In this document: positions 45,947-55,803 of the stretch, piece after piece
How the letters are laid out: each line of letters begins with the position of its first letter
Numbering within the stretch: position 1 is the first letter of the stretch
Origin: Pseudomonas graminis
GTDB lineage: Bacteria > Pseudomonadota > Gammaproteobacteria > Pseudomonadales > Pseudomonadaceae
NCBI RefSeq assembly: GCF_001705435.1
Contig: NZ_MDEN01000065.1
Coordinates: forward strand, 186,001-250,000
Length of the DNA: 64,000 bases
Direction: 5' to 3'
Translations under genes and position numbers: made by a program
Notes under the pieces: generated by a model
Told to the model about the DNA's origin: nothing
The model's input: the letters and a program-made list of their open reading frames with translations, nothing else
Database searches by the model: none

Positions 45947-47674
45947 ATGAAGTACCAACCCTTCGCCCAGTCGCTCATTGCGACGGTGCTTGCCCTTGGT
46001 CTGTCCTGCGCCCACGCCGCTTCCGTGGCCCCGGCCGCTGCTGAAAACGGCATGGTCGTCACCGCTCAGCATCTGGCCACCCATGTGGGTGTCGACGTGC
46101 TCAAATCCGGCGGCAACGCGGTGGATGCAGCCGTTGCCGTGGGTTACGCCCTGGCGGTGGTCTATCCGGCTGCTGGCAACCTGGGCGGAGGCGGTTTCAT
46201 GACCATCCAGCTGGCAGACGGGCGCAAGACCTTCCTCGACTTCCGCGAAAAAGCGCCCCTGGCGGCCACCGCCAACATGTACCTGGACAAGGACGGCAAC
46301 GTCGTGCCGGACCTGAGTGCCAAGGGGCACCTGGCCGTCGGTGTGCCCGGCACGGTGTCCGGGATGGAAATGGCGCTCAGCAAATACGGCACCCAAAAAC
46401 GCGCCGAAGTCATTGCGCCGGCGATCAAACTCGCTGAAAGCGGTTTCGTCCTGGAGCAAGGCGATGTCGACCTGCTCGGCACCGCCACCGACGAGTTCAA
46501 GGCAGATGCGAAGGACCTGGGCACGATCTTTCTGAACAAGGGCCAGCCGCTGCAAGTGGGTGACACCTTGGTGCAGAAAGACCTGGCCAAAACCCTCAAG
46601 GAAATCTCCGCCAAAGGCCGCGACGGCTTCTACAAAGGCTGGGTGGCCAAGGCGATCGTCGATTCGAGCCAGGCAGGGAAGGGCATCATCACCCAGGCGG
46701 ATCTCGACAAATACGCAACCCGAGAGCTGGCGCCGATCGAGTGCGATTACCGCGGCTACCACGTGGTCTCGGCGCCGCCGCCGAGCTCCGGCGGGGTAGT
46801 GATTTGCGAGATCATGAACATCCTCGAAGGCTACCCGATGCAGGAATTGGGCTATCACTCCGCCCAGGGGCTGCATTACCAGATCGAGGCCATGCGTCAC
46901 GCCTACGTCGACCGCAACAGCTACCTGGGCGATCCGGATTTCGTCAAAAACCCGATCAGCCATCTGCTCGACCGCGACTACGCGGCCAAGCTGCGCGCCG
47001 CCATCGAACCGCAGAAAGCCGGGATCTCCCAGAACATCAAACCCGGCGTCGCGCCCCACGAGGGCAACAACACCACGCACTATTCCATCGTCAACAAATG
47101 GGGCAACGCCGTATCCGTCACTTACACCCTCAACGACTGGTTCGGCGCAGGCGTGATGGCGAGCAGCACCGGCGTGATCCTCAACGACGAGATGGACGAC
47201 TTCACCTCCAAGGTCGGCGTGCCGAACATGTACGGCCTGATTCAGGGCGAAGCCAACGCCATCGCACCGGGCAAGTCGCCGTTGTCATCGATGAGTCCGA
47301 CCATCGTCACCAAGGACGGCAAGACGGTAATGGTGGTCGGAACGCCGGGCGGTAGCCGCATCATCACCGCGACCTTGCTGACCATGCTCAACGTCATCGA
47401 CTACGGCATGAATATTCAGGAAGCGGTCGATGCGCCACGCTTCCACCAGCAGTGGATGCCGGAAACCACTAACCTGGAAGCCTTCGCCGTCAGCCCTGAC
47501 ACCCGGAAGATCCTGGAAAGCTGGGGTCACACGTTTGCCGGTCCCCAGGACGCCAACCACCTGGCCGCGATCCTCGTTGGCGCACCTTCGCTGGGCGGCA
47601 AGCCGGTGGGCAATAACCGGTTTTACGGGGCCAACGATCCGCGTCGTAGCACGGGGTTGTCCTTGGGCTATTGA
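45947..47674 (+). CDS. ggt: Gamma-glutamyltransferase (self-processing, periplasmic)
   Basis: This enzyme cleaves or transfers gamma-glutamyl groups, for example from glutathione. The 575-aa precursor has a signal peptide ending near SCAHA (residues 1-25). The large-subunit segments are SGGNAVDAAVAVGYALAVVYPAAGNLGGGGFM and FREKAPLAA. The autocatalytic cleavage site precedes Thr376 in NNTTHYSIVNKWGNAVSVTYTLNDWFGAGVM. The oxyanion and lid motifs SPLSSMSPTIV and VGTPGGSRI follow. Start at 45947 has AAGAGAAA upstream. It is monocistronic. Confidence 0.95.
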   Translation: MKYQPFAQSLIATVLALGLSCAHAASVAPAAAENGMVVTAQHLATHVGVDVLKSGGNAVDAAVAVGYALAVVYPAAGNLGGGGFMTIQLADGRKTFLDFREKAPLAATANMYLDKDGNVVPDLSAKGHLAVGVPGTVSGMEMALSKYGTQKRAEVIAPAIKLAESGFVLEQGDVDLLGTATDEFKADAKDLGTIFLNKGQPLQVGDTLVQKDLAKTLKEISAKGRDGFYKGWVAKAIVDSSQAGKGIITQADLDKYATRELAPIECDYRGYHVVSAPPPSSGGVVICEIMNILEGYPMQELGYHSAQGLHYQIEAMRHAYVDRNSYLGDPDFVKNPISHLLDRDYAAKLRAAIEPQKAGISQNIKPGVAPHEGNNTTHYSIVNKWGNAVSVTYTLNDWFGAGVMASSTGVILNDEMDDFTSKVGVPNMYGLIQGEANAIAPGKSPLSSMSPTIVTKDGKTVMVVGTPGGSRIITATLLTMLNVIDYGMNIQEAVDAPRFHQQWMPETTNLEAFAVSPDTRKILESWGHTFAGPQDANHLAAILVGAPSLGGKPVGNNRFYGANDPRRSTGLSLGY

Positions 47675-47867
47675 GTCACCTAGGAGCTGACTTCATCGGA
47701 CGGGGCAGGGTGCTCCTGTCCGGTGACGGGAGAGTTTAGCGCTTCCCAAGCCAGACCCTGCGCGTGATTCAGGTTGCGCACAGGGCGCTCCGAAGTGTTA
47801 TGTTATAACCCGGTTTTCAGGTCGATCACGGGCCTGTCGGTTATCGCGCTTTGAGAGTCCACCGCGT

Positions 47868-49052
47868 ATGCAAACCCTGTCTGTCCCTCTGCAATCTCCC
47901 GCCACGTCCATCGCCCATCCTGGCCGCCTGCAATCGATCGATGCCCTGCGTGGGCTGATCATCATCTTCATGCTGCTGGATCACGTGCGCGAGACCTTCT
48001 TTCTGCACCATCAGGTCAGCGACCCGATGGACATCGCTCACACCAGCGTTGACCTGTTTATCAGCCGCACCCTCGCGCATTTCTGCGCGCCGCTGTTCGT
48101 GTTTCTGACGGGGCTTTCCGCCTGGCTGTACGGCGAACGGCATGCGGGCAAGGGCGCGGTGGCGGGCTTTCTGTTCAAGCGCGGGCTGGTGCTGATCGCG
48201 CTGGAACTGACGCTGGTGAATTTCGCCTGGACGTTCCAGTTTCCGCCGACGGTGATCTATTTACAGGTCATCTGGGCGATTGGCCTGAGCATGATCGCGC
48301 TGTCAGCGATGGTCGCATTGCCGCGCGGCGTATTGGCGGCGCTGGGGCTGGCAATCATCGCCGGGCACAACCTGCTGGACAACGTGCATTTTGCCACGGG
48401 CTCGGCTTTGCACATCCCGTGGGCGATTCTCCATGACCGCGGCTGGATCGAGGTCGGCGACAGTTTGCGCCTGCGCACCTCGTACCCGCTGCTGCCGTGG
48501 ATCGGCGTGATCGCCGTGGGTTACGCCGCCGGGCCGTGGTTTGGGCGAGGCGCGAATGGAGAAAAGCGCGAGATCAACCTGATTGCCTGGGGTTTTGGCG
48601 CGTTGACGCTGTTTCTCGCGTTGCGCGGCATCAATGGCTATGGCGAGAAGCCGTGGGTGGAGGGTGACACCACCGCGCAGACGCTGATGAGCGTCCTCAA
48701 CGTCACTAAGTACCCGCCGTCGTTGCTGTTTATCAGTCTGACCCTGGGGGTTGGCTTGCTGGTGCTGGCCTGGCTTGAGCGTCAACAGGGGCGGGCATGG
48801 CTGCGACCGCCGGTGACCTTTGGCGCGGCGCCGATGTTTTTCTACCTGCTCCACTTGTACGTGCTGAAGCTGCTGTATGTCGGCGCGGTGGCGATCTGGG
48901 GCACCACCCAAGGCCAGTACTTCGGTTTCACCTCGGTACTGGGCCTGTGGGGTTGCGCTGCGGTGCTGACCGTTGTGCTGTTGCCGGCGGTGAGCTGGTT
49001 TGCCGCGCTCAAGGCGCGACGTCGGGACATCGCCTGGCTGAAGTATTTCTGA
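47868..49052 (+). CDS. DUF1624/HGSNAT-like polytopic membrane protein
   Basis: This 394-aa protein has about ten predicted transmembrane helices. It begins with HPGRLQSIDALRGLIIIFMLLDHVRE, the RxxxxDxxRG-type opening of the DUF1624 and acyltransferase-3-like membrane proteins. Other features are SRTLAHFCAPLFVFLTGLSAW, FLFKRGLVLIALELTLVNF, SYPLLPWIGVIAVGYAAGPWF and FGAAPMFFYLLHLYVLKLL. Family members are related to heparan-alpha-glucosaminide N-acetyltransferase, so transfer of an acyl group across the membrane is possible but unproven. It stands alone; a REP copy follows its stop by 11 bases. Confidence 0.85.
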   Translation: MQTLSVPLQSPATSIAHPGRLQSIDALRGLIIIFMLLDHVRETFFLHHQVSDPMDIAHTSVDLFISRTLAHFCAPLFVFLTGLSAWLYGERHAGKGAVAGFLFKRGLVLIALELTLVNFAWTFQFPPTVIYLQVIWAIGLSMIALSAMVALPRGVLAALGLAIIAGHNLLDNVHFATGSALHIPWAILHDRGWIEVGDSLRLRTSYPLLPWIGVIAVGYAAGPWFGRGANGEKREINLIAWGFGALTLFLALRGINGYGEKPWVEGDTTAQTLMSVLNVTKYPPSLLFISLTLGVGLLVLAWLERQQGRAWLRPPVTFGAAPMFFYLLHLYVLKLLYVGAVAIWGTTQGQYFGFTSVLGLWGCAAVLTVVLLPAVSWFAALKARRRDIAWLKYF

Positions 49053-49062
49053 GCAAGGCCAT

Positions 49063-49085
49063 GTAGGACCGGCTTTAGCCGGGAA
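49063..49085. repeat. Single REP element
   Basis: GTAGGACCGGCTTTAGCCGG starts at 49063 between the convergent DUF1624-like gene and patB. It ends a few bases before the patB stop codon, and may serve as a transcript end. Confidence 0.8.
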
Positions 49086-49089
49086 GGTG

Positions 49090-50232
49090 TCAGATGTCGC
49101 GCAGGCTGCGTTCCATACGCGCCAGGCCTTCTTTCAGCATCGGCCGTGGGCAGCCGAAGTTCAGGCGCACGAACTGGCCGCAGTCATCGCCGAATTCCAG
49201 CCCGTCGCTGAGCGCGACTTTGGCGTGTTCGAGGAAGAACTGCTGTGGATTTTTTAGTCCCAGGCCCGAGCAATCCAGCCACGCCAGATACGTGCTCTGG
49301 GGCAAATGCATCGTGATCCCCGGAAAACGGGTGTTGATCGCCTCGGCGAGGTAATCACGGTTGTCCTGCAGATACGCCACTACCTGTGCCAGCCACGGGC
49401 CGCCCTCGCGATAGGCCACTTCAGTCGCCTCCAGGCCCAGGGCGTTCACGCTGTCGACCAGACCCAGCCGCCCGGCATTGAAACGCTGGCGAAGTTCGGC
49501 GTTCTGCACCACGGCGAACGCGGTTTTCAGACCGGCAATGTTCCACGCTTTGCTCGCCGACATCAGCGTCACGCTGCGTGCTGCGATCTCCGGGCTCAGG
49601 GAAGCGATCGGCGTGTGCTGACGGCCGTCGAACAGCAGGTCGGCGTGGATTTCATCGGAAATGATCAGCGCATCCCGTCGTACGCAGGCTTCGCCGATGG
49701 CGAGCAGTTCGTCGCGTTCGAAGACCTTGCCCAGCGGGTTGTGCGGATTGCTCAGCAGCAGTGCGCCATAGTCAGGCAGGGCGCGTTCCAGCGTCGCAAT
49801 GTCGGTGGGGTATTCGCCCTGGGCGTTGGCATGGAAGGGCAGATCGATGCGCGGCAGCTTCCAGTTGGCCGGCGCGTGCAGAAGCGGCGAGTAGTTGGGC
49901 GTCTGCACCAGCACCGCGCTGGACGGCGAGACCAGTGCGTGGAGCGCCATGTTCACGCCGGGCTCGACCCCGGGCAGAAACACTAGGTCCTGCGCCTCGA
50001 TCTGCCAGCCGTAACGCTCGGCGAGATGCTTGACCAGGGTTTCACGCAGCGCCTGCTGGGGCACGGAATAGCCCAGCAGCGGATGCTCCAGACGGTTCTT
50101 CAGCGCCTGCACAATGGGCGCGGCCACCGGGAAATCCATGTCCGCCACCCACATTGGCAGCACGTCCTCGGGGTACTGGCTCCACTTTTTGCTGCCGGTG
50201 TTCAAGCGCTGAAAAACGTTATTCAGATCCAT
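49090..50232 (-). CDS. patB: PatB/MalY-type PLP-dependent C-S lyase (cystathionine beta-lyase-like)
   Basis: This 380-aa fold-type I PLP enzyme begins MDLNNVFQRLNTGSKKWSQYPEDVLPMWVADMDFPVAAPI, the standard MalY/PatB opening. It has FLPGVEPGVNMALHALV, LLLSNPHNPLGKVF, IISDEIHADLLFDGRQHTP and the PLP-lysine in TLMSASKAWNIAGLKTAF. It likely releases thiols from cysteine S-conjugates or cystathionine. The frame runs 47 codons upstream of ATG 50232, but the family start is clear. The 249-base gap before vgrG contains no other gene. The symbol is by family resemblance. Confidence 0.9.
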   Translation of the reverse strand: MDLNNVFQRLNTGSKKWSQYPEDVLPMWVADMDFPVAAPIVQALKNRLEHPLLGYSVPQQALRETLVKHLAERYGWQIEAQDLVFLPGVEPGVNMALHALVSPSSAVLVQTPNYSPLLHAPANWKLPRIDLPFHANAQGEYPTDIATLERALPDYGALLLSNPHNPLGKVFERDELLAIGEACVRRDALIISDEIHADLLFDGRQHTPIASLSPEIAARSVTLMSASKAWNIAGLKTAFAVVQNAELRQRFNAGRLGLVDSVNALGLEATEVAYREGGPWLAQVVAYLQDNRDYLAEAINTRFPGITMHLPQSTYLAWLDCSGLGLKNPQQFFLEHAKVALSDGLEFGDDCGQFVRLNFGCPRPMLKEGLARMERSLRDI

Positions 50233-50481
50233 GTGCTGGCCTGTCCTGCTCGAAAAAAAGAGGGGATTGTGCCAGAGATTGGCGGGCGGGTTTGCTGTCG
50301 ATTTACGGATTGTAGGATTAGTCCGTAAATGCCGCTGGAACCGTCTCCTTCGTGTCTCGCCCTCTGGAGTCACACTTTGAAATGCCTCATCTTCGCCGGC
50401 CTCAGCCCTCTCTCATGGACGAGTTGATCAGATCTTTACGCGCTGCTCAGGGGGGATTTTTCCTGCCAGGGACGCTCATTC

Positions 50482-53400
50482 ATGCTCACCGTGTTGCCGC
50501 CTTTCTTCGACCACAGTCGCCATAAGCTTGTTGTTCATCGTCTGCCCATTGAACTCGATGTTCTGGCCTTCGAGGGCGAGGAACAGCTGAGTCAGCCGTT
50601 TCGTTACCGGGTGGAATTCACTTCCGCTGAGCCGGACATCGGCGCTGAGCGGATGCTGGGGCAGGATGCGCAGTTCAGTCTGCATGCTGCGGCGCATACG
50701 TTGCCGGTGGCGATTCGTGGTTTGCCGGTGCCTCCGGTTAAACCGTTGCGAACTTTGCATGGGGTTGTGACGGGGTTTAAACGGCTCTCTGGTTCGGCCG
50801 ATGAAGCGCGTTATGAAGTGACGCTTGAACCGCGCCTGGCGTTGCTGGCCCGTGGGCGGCAGTTTCGGATTTATCAGCATCAGTCGGTGCCGCAGATTGT
50901 CGAGAGCGTTCTGCGTACTCGGCATGACTTTGAGGGGCAGGACTTTTTGTTCTCGCTGGTAAGGGAGTATCCGAAGCGCGAGCAGGTGATGCAGTACGGC
51001 GAGAGCGATCTGGCATTTATTTCCCGGCTGTTGGCCGAGGTGGGGATCTGGTTCCGCTTCACTAACGATGAGCGATTGGGGGTTGCTGTCGTTGAGTTTC
51101 ATGATGACCAGCGGCATTACATTCGGCCGCGTGTGAGCTTGCCGTTTCGGCCGCGGTCGGGGTTGGGCAGCAGTGGTCAGGACGGGGTTTGGGGGCTGAA
51201 AGTCAGTCATGAGGTGGTGGAGAAGAACGTACACTTTCGGGCTTATTACAATCGGGATGCGCACGCATGGCTCGATGGGCATGTTGATCAGACGCGTGGG
51301 GGTTCCACCACTTACGGCGAGGCGTATCACTATGCCGAGCCGTACAAGGTGCTCGGCGACAAGCTGGATCAGGATGAAGATTTAGAGGGTGAAAGCGGGT
51401 TTTTCTACGCCCGGTTGCGGCATGAGCGGTATCTGAATAATCAGACTCGCTTAAGTGGCGTGAGCAGCAGCGCTACGTTGGGATTGGCGGAGGTGCTGGC
51501 GATTTCCGGTGGTGCGCCGCAGGCATTTGAGCCGGGTGCGGTCATCACAGGATTGAAACTGCGCGCTGCGCGGGATCGCAGTTTTGAACTGAGTTTTGAG
51601 GCGATTCCGTATTCCGAAAGCGTGTGTTTTCGGCCGCCGTTGCTGGCGAAACCTGAGATAGCCGGGACTGTTCAGGCCCGTGTGACCAGCTCGCTGGCCA
51701 ACGATCCCTATAGCCACATTGATAGCGAAGGCCGCTACAAGGTCAGTTTTCTGTTCGACCGCGACAGCTGGAAATTGGGTGAAGAAAGTCTGTGGCTCAG
51801 ATTGGCCCGACCCTATGCGGGCGATACCCACGGCCTGCACCTGCCGCTGATCTGTGGCACCGAAGTAGCCATCGCGTTTGAGCAAGGCGACCCGGACCGG
51901 CCCTACATCGCCCATGCCCTTCACGACAGCCGACACCCCGACCATGTGACGCTGCTGCGCAGCGATTACAAACGCAACGTCCTGCGCACGCCTGCCAACA
52001 ACAAGCTGCGCATGGAAGATGATCGCGGCAAGGAACACATCAACCTCAGCACCGAGCACAGCGGCAAGAGCCAGCTAAACCTTGGGCATCTGGTCGACAA
52101 CGAGAAGGATAAGCGCGGCGAAGGGTTTGAGTTGCGCACGGATGGGTGGGGTGCGATTCGGGCGGGGCGCGGGCTGTTTATCAGTGCGGATGAACAGACC
52201 CAGGCGCACGGTCAGCAGCTCGACATGGACGCGGCGATCGACCAGCTTGAAACCGCGCTTTCCTTGGCCCGCACCATGGCCCAGGCCGCGCGAAGTGCGG
52301 GTGCTATCGCCGCAGACACCCGGAGCCACTCGCAACTAAACGACGCGCTGACTCACCTCAGCGAGCCCGGGCTTCTGCTGCACGCACCGGCCGGCATCGG
52401 CATGGTCAGCCCCGAAGCGATCTGCGTTTCCTCCGGTCGCGAAAGCGTCGCCATCACCTCATCACGCTCAACCGACCTCAGCGCCGGACGCAACATCACC
52501 GGCACCGCCGAAGGTGCGATCAGCCTGTGTGCCGTCACCAAGGGTCTGAAAGTAAAAGCGGTTCAGGGCGACGTCAAGCTTCACGCCCAAAGTGCCGCAC
52601 TGCACGCGCTCGCCCAAGACGACATCAAGATTGAAAGCCTGGCCGGCCGGATCGAAATCAGCGCGCCGGAGGAGCTCCTCCTGAATTGCGGTGGCGCATT
52701 CATTCGTATCAAGGATGGCGAAATCGAGCTGGGCGCGCCAGGGAATATCTATCACCGGGCCGCTTACGTGCTGAAGGCCGCTGCCACCACGCTTACGACT
52801 CCGGTGACGCCAATACCTTATGGCTACGGGGCGGGGTACACCCTGGTCGATGCGCAAAAGGCCGCTGCGCGCTTCGTCCGGTACCGGATCACCACGCAGG
52901 ACGGCGAAGTATTCAACGGCGTGACCGACAAGGACGGCAAGACCATGCCCGTCCACACAATGCTGCCCGGACACGTGGCGATCGACTTTCCGCAGCCCGA
53001 AGAATGGCTGACGCCGCGTCCCGCACCTGAACTTGAAGAAGAAGAAGAGGAAGAAGAAATCACCGAAGGCATCACCCTGCGCATCGGGCTGTTCTTTGAT
53101 GGGACGGGAAATAACCAGAGCAATGCGGCGGCGACCGCACAGTGCCGACAATCGGATTTGGACAGTTTCAGTCGTGAAGAGCTTGAAAGCATTGCGGCGA
53201 CGTGCAAGCAGTACGGGTTTGGAGAGTTTGACGGTAGTGCGTTTAACAGCGCGCCTAATAACAGTTACGGGAATGCACCGAGCAATGTGGCGTATTTGTA
53301 TGACTTGTATCCGGATAACACCGCAACACCAGTCGGTAAGGATTCAGAGATTGGTTATATCAGGGCGTACATCGAAGGCATCGGCACCCGTAGCGGCGGC

Positions 53401-54507
53401 GAGGATGACGTGCTGATCGGGCAAGCTCTCGGGCAAGGTGAAACGGGCGTGGTGGCGCGGGTCAAAGAGGCGCCTACGTTGATCGAAAGACAGTTAGAGC
53501 AGTTCCTCCAAATCAATCCCGGCACAGCTATTCGCACCGTTGAATTCGACGTCTTCGGTTTCAGCCGCGGAGCCGCGGCTGCACGGCATTGCGCTAACGA
53601 AGTCCTTAAGCCTCATCGTGGGGTATTCAGCGAGCTGCTTGTCGGGGGGCGCGCTGGTCTATTAAGAAGTTTCGACTCGGCCGCTGATGTATGCATCAAT
53701 TTGGTCGGCCTGTTCGATTCCGTTGCAGCCATCTCAGACCCACTACATGGCGACTTCAGCCCAGGCAATGACATTAATCGTGGCGTCAATCTCTACCTGC
53801 CACCTGACTGCGCTCGGCAGGTTATCCACCTTCAAGCGCTCGACGAATATCGCGCCGACTTTTCTCTCAATAATGTTCACCACACGCACCTTCAGATAGG
53901 TCTGCCGGGCGCTCACTCCGATGTCGGCGGGGGCTATCTCCCACGAGCACGAGAAAAGTTGTGGATGACGCAGCCCTGCAAGGCCAGCGTTCCGACCGGT
54001 CAAAAGGTTGAATTCCATGCCGCGTGGACCCGTGCAGAGGCGGACGCCAACGTATTGCGCGAATCAGGCGTGGCTCGCGATGGCTACGTTGCCGTGAAGG
54101 CCTGGCCTGCAGCAACTAACCCTCGCGGCAAAGCTGCGTCGGCCATGGAGCACTACTGGATAACCGTGCTGCTCGAACGCCCCGTGCATGGCGAACTGAG
54201 CCTGATTGCATTGCGTGTCATGCGTGAGCTGGGGATACGTCACGGCGTTCCATTCAAGGGTCTGGAGGAGCGGCCTGAACTCGCAATGCCGGATGAGCTC
54301 ATGCCTATCGCGAATCGAATCTTGCAGCAGATAATGACGGACCGGCTCGTACGCCTTGAGCCGGCTCAAGAGGCGTTGCTGCGAGCGCGTTACATCCACA
54401 TGTCCGCGCACTGGACGCCACGAGGCCCCTTTTTGCTTAGCAAGCCGGCACCGTTGAATCGTAGGAATGTGCATCTCAACCGCCCGCAAACAGGCTATCC
54501 AGAGTGA
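50482..54507 (+). CDS. vgrG: VgrG spike fused through a transthyretin-like module and poly-Glu linker to a Tle1-type (DUF2235) lipase
   Basis: This 1341-aa T6SS tip protein carries its own effector. Residues 1-390 are the gp27-like VgrG base (PFRYRVEFTSAEPDIG, QYGESDLAFISRLLAEVGIWFRF). Residues about 395-470 are the gp5 OB fold (YKVSFLFDRDSWKLGEESLWLRLARPYAG), and about 505-760 the DUF2345 and beta-prism region. Residues 785-845 look like the transthyretin-like adaptor that binds Tle1 in enteroaggregative E. coli. An eight-Glu linker (about 851-858) leads to a DUF2235 domain. That domain starts LRIGLFFDGTGNN, with nucleophile Ser1028 in FGFSRGAAAARH, Asp1079 in GLFDSVAA and His1145 in GAHSDVGGGY. 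An immunity-like lipoprotein overlaps the stop. No other T6SS core genes are in the window. Confidence 0.93.
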   Translation: MLTVLPPFFDHSRHKLVVHRLPIELDVLAFEGEEQLSQPFRYRVEFTSAEPDIGAERMLGQDAQFSLHAAAHTLPVAIRGLPVPPVKPLRTLHGVVTGFKRLSGSADEARYEVTLEPRLALLARGRQFRIYQHQSVPQIVESVLRTRHDFEGQDFLFSLVREYPKREQVMQYGESDLAFISRLLAEVGIWFRFTNDERLGVAVVEFHDDQRHYIRPRVSLPFRPRSGLGSSGQDGVWGLKVSHEVVEKNVHFRAYYNRDAHAWLDGHVDQTRGGSTTYGEAYHYAEPYKVLGDKLDQDEDLEGESGFFYARLRHERYLNNQTRLSGVSSSATLGLAEVLAISGGAPQAFEPGAVITGLKLRAARDRSFELSFEAIPYSESVCFRPPLLAKPEIAGTVQARVTSSLANDPYSHIDSEGRYKVSFLFDRDSWKLGEESLWLRLARPYAGDTHGLHLPLICGTEVAIAFEQGDPDRPYIAHALHDSRHPDHVTLLRSDYKRNVLRTPANNKLRMEDDRGKEHINLSTEHSGKSQLNLGHLVDNEKDKRGEGFELRTDGWGAIRAGRGLFISADEQTQAHGQQLDMDAAIDQLETALSLARTMAQAARSAGAIAADTRSHSQLNDALTHLSEPGLLLHAPAGIGMVSPEAICVSSGRESVAITSSRSTDLSAGRNITGTAEGAISLCAVTKGLKVKAVQGDVKLHAQSAALHALAQDDIKIESLAGRIEISAPEELLLNCGGAFIRIKDGEIELGAPGNIYHRAAYVLKAAATTLTTPVTPIPYGYGAGYTLVDAQKAAARFVRYRITTQDGEVFNGVTDKDGKTMPVHTMLPGHVAIDFPQPEEWLTPRPAPELEEEEEEEEITEGITLRIGLFFDGTGNNQSNAAATAQCRQSDLDSFSREELESIAATCKQYGFGEFDGSAFNSAPNNSYGNAPSNVAYLYDLYPDNTATPVGKDSEIGYIRAYIEGIGTRSGGEDDVLIGQALGQGETGVVARVKEAPTLIERQLEQFLQINPGTAIRTVEFDVFGFSRGAAAARHCANEVLKPHRGVFSELLVGGRAGLLRSFDSAADVCINLVGLFDSVAAISDPLHGDFSPGNDINRGVNLYLPPDCARQVIHLQALDEYRADFSLNNVHHTHLQIGLPGAHSDVGGGYLPRAREKLWMTQPCKASVPTGQKVEFHAAWTRAEADANVLRESGVARDGYVAVKAWPAATNPRGKAASAMEHYWITVLLERPVHGELSLIALRVMRELGIRHGVPFKGLEERPELAMPDELMPIANRILQQIMTDRLVRLEPAQEALLRARYIHMSAHWTPRGPFLLSKPAPLNRRNVHLNRPQTGYPE

Positions 54508-55142
54508 AGCGCCTGATCTTCGCTGTAGGGCTGCTTATTAGTCTGGGTGCCTGCGCTGGCGCGCCAAGATTCCCGCCTGCTCCGAAGTTGCCGTATCCGG
54601 CCTGGTACATAGGTTTCGCTGCACCCAAGCACATGGAAGTCTGGGTCGAAACCGTAGATGTGCTGGACAAGCGTGGACTCGCGTTTTTCCGGGTACACGG
54701 TGGCGTCGCAAGTTATACCGGGAACGTCGAGGGCTGGCACCGAGGGGGCTCGGGAGGGAAACCTATAAATAACGTCGATCTGCCCGACCAGATCTTCCTG
54801 CGCTGGCAGTCACTGGTGGAGTCACAGGCTTACAAGGTCAGAATAAAAATACCGCAGTGGGTGCGAAACGAGATGATTCGTCCAGAACGAGCGTTTTGCT
54901 TGGTCCCAAATGATTGGAAGGATGACTACCGGAATGTGATTTCCTTAGGCATGGCCCCCGGAGGGGTCGTGAAAGTCTGGGTCGGTGGTCCATGCGTGGG
55001 TTTCAAAGAAGTCGGCCGCTACCAAGCTAAAGTCGAACCGCTCGGCCCCTATCGTGGCGCAAGCAAGGGCAAGTACATCCCACTCGAACCGGAGAACAAA
55101 GCCTACGTCGACCAGCACGGAATTCCCTATGGCAGTTGGTAA
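54504..55142 (+). CDS. DUF2931-like lipoprotein, probable Tle1 immunity protein (copy 1)
   Basis: This 212-aa lipoprotein starts MKRLIFAVGLLISLGACAGAP, with a lipobox ending at Cys17, so it should be exported and anchored in the periplasm. That is where a periplasm-delivered lipase would be neutralised. Conserved features are PYPAWYIGFAAPKHMEVWVETVDVLD, ISLGMAPGGVVKVWVGGPC and the tail AYVDQHGIPYGSW. Its GTG start overlaps the lipase stop by four bases (GTGA), so effector and immunity are co-translated. DUF2931 lipoproteins beside DUF2235 effectors are a known T6SS pattern; protection itself is inferred. Confidence 0.88.
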   Translation: MKRLIFAVGLLISLGACAGAPRFPPAPKLPYPAWYIGFAAPKHMEVWVETVDVLDKRGLAFFRVHGGVASYTGNVEGWHRGGSGGKPINNVDLPDQIFLRWQSLVESQAYKVRIKIPQWVRNEMIRPERAFCLVPNDWKDDYRNVISLGMAPGGVVKVWVGGPCVGFKEVGRYQAKVEPLGPYRGASKGKYIPLEPENKAYVDQHGIPYGSW

Positions 55143-55803
55143 CGCTGCTGCGGCCTCGCACCCATCGCGCCACCGCACAGATGAACGTCTCAGAACCCAC
55201 TGCGGCGGGTATTCCGATGTCGGCGGGGGCTATCTCTCACGAGCACGAGAAAAGTTGTGGATGACGCAGCCCTGCAAGGCCAGCGTTCCGACCGGTCAAA
55301 GGGTTGAATCCCACGCTGCATGGGCCCGTGCAGAGGCGGACGCCAAGGTACTGCGCGAATCAGGCGTGGCGCGAGATGGATACGTTGCCGTGAAAGCCTG
55401 GCCTGCAGCAACTAACCCTCGCGGCAAAGCCGCGTCGGTCATGGAGGACTACTGGATAACCGTGCTGCTCGAACGCCCTGTGCATGGCGAACTGAGCCTG
55501 ATTGCATTGCGCGTAATGCGTGAACTATCGGTGCGTCACGGCGTTCCATTCAAGGGGCTGGAGGGGCGGCCTGAGCTCGCGATGCCGGACGAGCTCATGC
55601 CTATCGCCAAGCGAATCTTGCAGCAGGTAATGACGGATAGGCTCGTAAGACTTGAACCTGCGCAAGAGTCATTGCTGCGAGTTCGTTACATCCACCTGTC
55701 CGCGCACTGGACCCCTGAGGGTCCCTTTCTATTCAGCAAGCCGGCGCCGCTGAATCGCAGGAACGTGCACCTCAATAGTCCGCAAGAAGGTTATCCGGAA
55801 TGA
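55129..55803 (+). pseudogene. Orphan C-terminal fragment of the Tle1-type lipase
   Basis: From about 55211 the sequence matches residues 1146-1341 of the upstream fusion protein (SDVGGGYLSRAREKLWM... ending QEGYPE). The domain start, GFSRG nucleophile and Asp are missing, and the active-site His is replaced by Tyr in GGYSDVGGG, exactly at the junction. The only in-frame ATG (55129) lies inside the last codons of immunity copy 1 in another frame and adds an unrelated leader. The fragment cannot be an active lipase, but it can donate an alternative tail by recombination. It overlaps immunity copy 2 by ATGA, as in a true pair. Confidence 0.85.
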
